Shown here in pieces: positions 49,974-51,588 of a stretch of DNA of 51,588 nt. The notes under the pieces were generated by a model that ran no database searches, was not told the origin of the DNA, and worked only from the letters and a program-made list of their open reading frames with translations. The stretch comes from Devosia sp. (lineage in GTDB: Bacteria; Pseudomonadota; Alphaproteobacteria; Rhizobiales; Devosiaceae), in assembly GCF_028290625.1 (NCBI RefSeq), contig NZ_JAQGJM010000023.1:1-51588 (forward strand), given 5' to 3'. How positions within the stretch are numbered: the first letter of the stretch is position 1; every line of letters begins with the position of its first letter. The position numbers and the translations under genes are program-made.

Positions 49974-50596
49974 ATGCATATCGCCGTTACCTGCTTGCTG
50001 CTCACCACCGCAATCGTGCCTGCTTTCGCCGAGGATTCGCCGATTGCCGGAACCTGGATCGACTCCGTGTCGCGGAGCGGCCCTGATGCCCCCGAACCAT
50101 GGGGCAAGGTCCAACAGGTCTACCAGGTCACCGTCGGCGAGCATGTATCGTGCTAGAACAAACGCCGATCGCCGAGATTGCGGCAGCGCTTGGCGGCGCT
50201 TCGCACGATTGGGGCGAGGCTGGCGAAGCGGCAACCTGGGCCTGCTTCAGCCGCGGCGCGGAAACGCTTTGGCTCTATTCGGATGGCGAAATGGGCGATG
50301 GTAAGGTGACGGGTATTGGCCTTGACGCCCGCGATACTGCGCCCGCCTCGGCGCAATGCACGGACTGGCCTGCCGCGGTGGCAGTCGAACTCGGGATCAT
50401 GGGCATCGGTCTGCCCATGGACGTGATCATTCCCAATTACGGCACCAGCCAACCCGACGACTACGGCTGGATGCGCTCGATCAACCTGGCGCCCGATCCC
50501 GCTAACGCGCAGTCCCAGATCTGGCAGGAACTCACATTTCGCCAGTCCGACGGCATTATCGATGCCGTGGCGGTGCTGCAAGAATCCGGCAACTGA
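49974..50596 (+). pseudogene. Frame-broken exported protein (or two overlapping genes)
   Basis: ATG 49974 (CGGAGGG before it) opens a 60-codon frame with a signal peptide (MHIAVTCLLLTTAIVPAFA) and GTWIDSVSRSGPDAPEPWGKVQ, ending at TAG 50154-50156. A second frame, shifted by one base, carries on without a gap: LEQTPIAEIAAALGGASHDWGEAGEAATWACFS to a TGA at 50596. The second part lacks its own signal and reads like the body of the same periplasmic domain, so a one-base indel near 50145-50155 is the simplest reading. A GTG at 50150 overlapping the stop could allow re-initiation. Family unknown. Confidence 0.55.
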
Positions 50597-50602
50597 TGCC
50601 CC

Positions 50603-50642
50603 AAAAACCAGAACCCCGCGCAGGAGAGGCTGCACGGGGTTC
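50603..50642 (-). terminator. Rho-independent terminator of ctrA
   Basis: On the minus strand GAACCCCG (50642-50635) pairs with CGGGGTTC (50618-50611), with an inner GCAG/CTGC extension. It is followed by TGG and TTTTT (50607-50603). It sits about 30 bases after the ctrA stop. Confidence 0.8.
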
Positions 50643-50670
50643 GGTGTGACGGTATTGGGAGCCGAGAAGC

Positions 50671-51372
50671 TTATGCGATCTCGGAATATTCCTGCTCGTC
50701 GGGTTCGCGCAGCACATAGCCGCGGCCCCAGACGGTTTCGATGTAGTTCTTGCCGCCGGTCGCAACGCTCAGCTTCTTGCGCAGCTTGCAGATGAACACG
50801 TCGATGATCTTGAGTTCGGGTTCGTCCATGCCACCGTAGAGGTGGTTGAGGAACATTTCCTTGGTGAGGGTGGTACCCTTGCGGAGCGAGAGAAGCTCCA
50901 GCATCTGGTATTCCTTACCCGTCAGGTGAACACGCTGTCCGCCGACTTCCACCGTTTTGGTGTCGAGATTAACGCAGAGATCGCCGGTGTTGATGACCGA
51001 CTGGGCGTGGCCCTTGGAGCGGCGGACGATCGCGTGGATGCGGGCGACCAGTTCGTCCTTGTGGAATGGCTTGGTCATGTAGTCGTCGGCGCCAACGCCG
51101 AGACCCTTGACCTTATCTTCTGTACCGGCGAGGCCGGACAGGATCAAAATGGGGGTCTTGATCTTGGAGACGCGCAACTGCTTGAGCACGTCGTAGCCGG
51201 ACATATCCGGCAAGTTGAGATCAAGGAGAATTATATCGTAGTCGTAGAGTTTGCCGAGATCGACACCCTCTTCTCCAAGGTCCGTCGTATAGACATTGAA
51301 GCTCTCTGATTTGAGCATCAATTCGATGGACTGCGCAGTCGCGCTATCGTCCTCAATTAACAAAACGCGCAT
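50671..51372 (-). CDS. ctrA: Cell-cycle response regulator CtrA
   Basis: A 233-residue OmpR-family master regulator of the alphaproteobacterial cell cycle. Phospho-acceptor Asp51 lies in [21 protein letters not shown] (about 45-65), [29 protein letters not shown] (about 92-120) is nearly invariant in CtrA, and the winged-helix domain (about 125-225) includes [51 protein letters not shown]. The C-terminus ends in Ala as in Caulobacter CtrA, where it is part of the ClpXP degradation signal. ChpT, its phosphodonor, is at 42594-43271. The upstream region holds five GANTC sites and TTAA half-sites. Confidence 0.97.
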   Translation of the reverse strand: MRVLLIEDDSATAQSIELMLKSESFNVYTTDLGEEGVDLGKLYDYDIILLDLNLPDMSGYDVLKQLRVSKIKTPILILSGLAGTEDKVKGLGVGADDYMTKPFHKDELVARIHAIVRRSKGHAQSVINTGDLCVNLDTKTVEVGGQRVHLTGKEYQMLELLSLRKGTTLTKEMFLNHLYGGMDEPELKIIDVFICKLRKKLSVATGGKNYIETVWGRGYVLREPDEQEYSEIA

Positions 51373-51588
51373 GCCAGTCCCCTCTATCGCCGCTCTGGGC
51401 GTCAGGTCGGCGCGCTAATGCAGCGCCGCGGAATAACGCCTTAAACAACTGATTCGAACCCTGACGTGATATGGTTAACAAAACCTGATTCATGTTCGCA
51501 AGAGTCTTGAGTGTAATTTTTATCGAATCGCACTAAGATATTGCTTGGAACCAGTTTTTCTTACCCGTTCGCGTTCAGACTCCACTTT
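51373..51588 (-). promoter_or_regulatory. ctrA promoter region with clustered GANTC and TTAA sites
   Basis: Within about 130 bases lie five GANTC (CcrM methylation) sites: 51451, 51487, 51502, 51525 and 51578. TTAA half-sites of the CtrA type occur at 51441 and 51475 (GGTTAACAAAACC), and another just inside the gene (about 51356). This fits methylation-dependent (GcrA/CcrM-type) and autogenous control of ctrA. The region continues beyond the window. Confidence 0.75.

Overview
The window looks like chromosomal DNA from an alphaproteobacterium of the order Hyphomicrobiales (Rhizobiales). Supporting signs are a CtrA/ChpT cell-cycle pair, an EipA (DUF1134) envelope protein, an RpoH with its RpoH box, the alphaproteobacterial form of SerC next to SerA, clustered GANTC (CcrM) sites before ctrA, and high-GC coding with long antisense shadow frames. 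The gene set would fit a Devosia-like organism, but sequence reading alone cannot fix the genus. No phage, insertion sequence or CRISPR array was seen. The window is mostly normal chromosome with several catabolic and transport islands.

Layout. 1-2280: end of an rRNA operon (5S plus terminator), a 5'-truncated Mug-type DNA glycosylase remnant, an intact uracil-DNA-glycosylase-family gene facing it, and a PEP-mutase/isocitrate-lyase-like enzyme. 2293-7930: an RpiR regulator divergent from a tightly coupled operon of a Tat-exported NMT1/THI5-type binding protein, ATPase, two permeases, a stand-alone RarA/MgsA C-terminal-domain protein and a nucleoside 2-deoxyribosyltransferase. This is the best candidate here for an undescribed system, probably uptake and salvage of a nucleobase, nucleoside or related ring compound. 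8127-8570: a SRPBCC protein. 8593-19569: an amino-sugar-like catabolic regulon (three Gfo/Idh/MocA oxidoreductases, a four-gene sugar ABC transporter, NagA-like and NagB-like enzymes, a LacI regulator) tied together by three near-identical 14-bp palindromes. 19606-23280: a TetR-controlled HlyD/ABC-2 efflux operon resembling ybhGFSR. 23488-27078: serC and serA with a leader hairpin, an intergenic hairpin and a tRNA 3'-end fragment, then a membrane-anchored GH25 lysozyme.

27115-30358: a PepSY-like protein/response regulator/histidine kinase operon facing a gene for an exported protein with four exact-length 37-residue repeats. A three-copy 11-bp direct repeat lies between them. The regulator appears to start at CTG and the kinase may do so too. 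30435-34891: EamA exporter, purA, and a large one-pass membrane protein. 34888-40455: thiBPQ behind a TPP riboswitch, and a divergent thiN coupled to an ECF42-type sigma factor. 40597-46221: single-domain receiver, SDR/TetR divergent pair with two operators, chpT, YHS protein, eipA, and two membrane or coiled-coil hypotheticals. 46220-51588: rluD (its start codon overlaps a divergent start codon), rpoH, a DGPF/YCII protein (the usual partner of ECF42, here about 8 kb away), an exported alpha/beta hydrolase, a frame-broken exported protein, and ctrA with its GANTC-rich promoter region.

Three unrelated families of palindromic intergenic repeats sit at gene ends (37137-37268; 40513-40563 and 45730-45832; 47255-47384).
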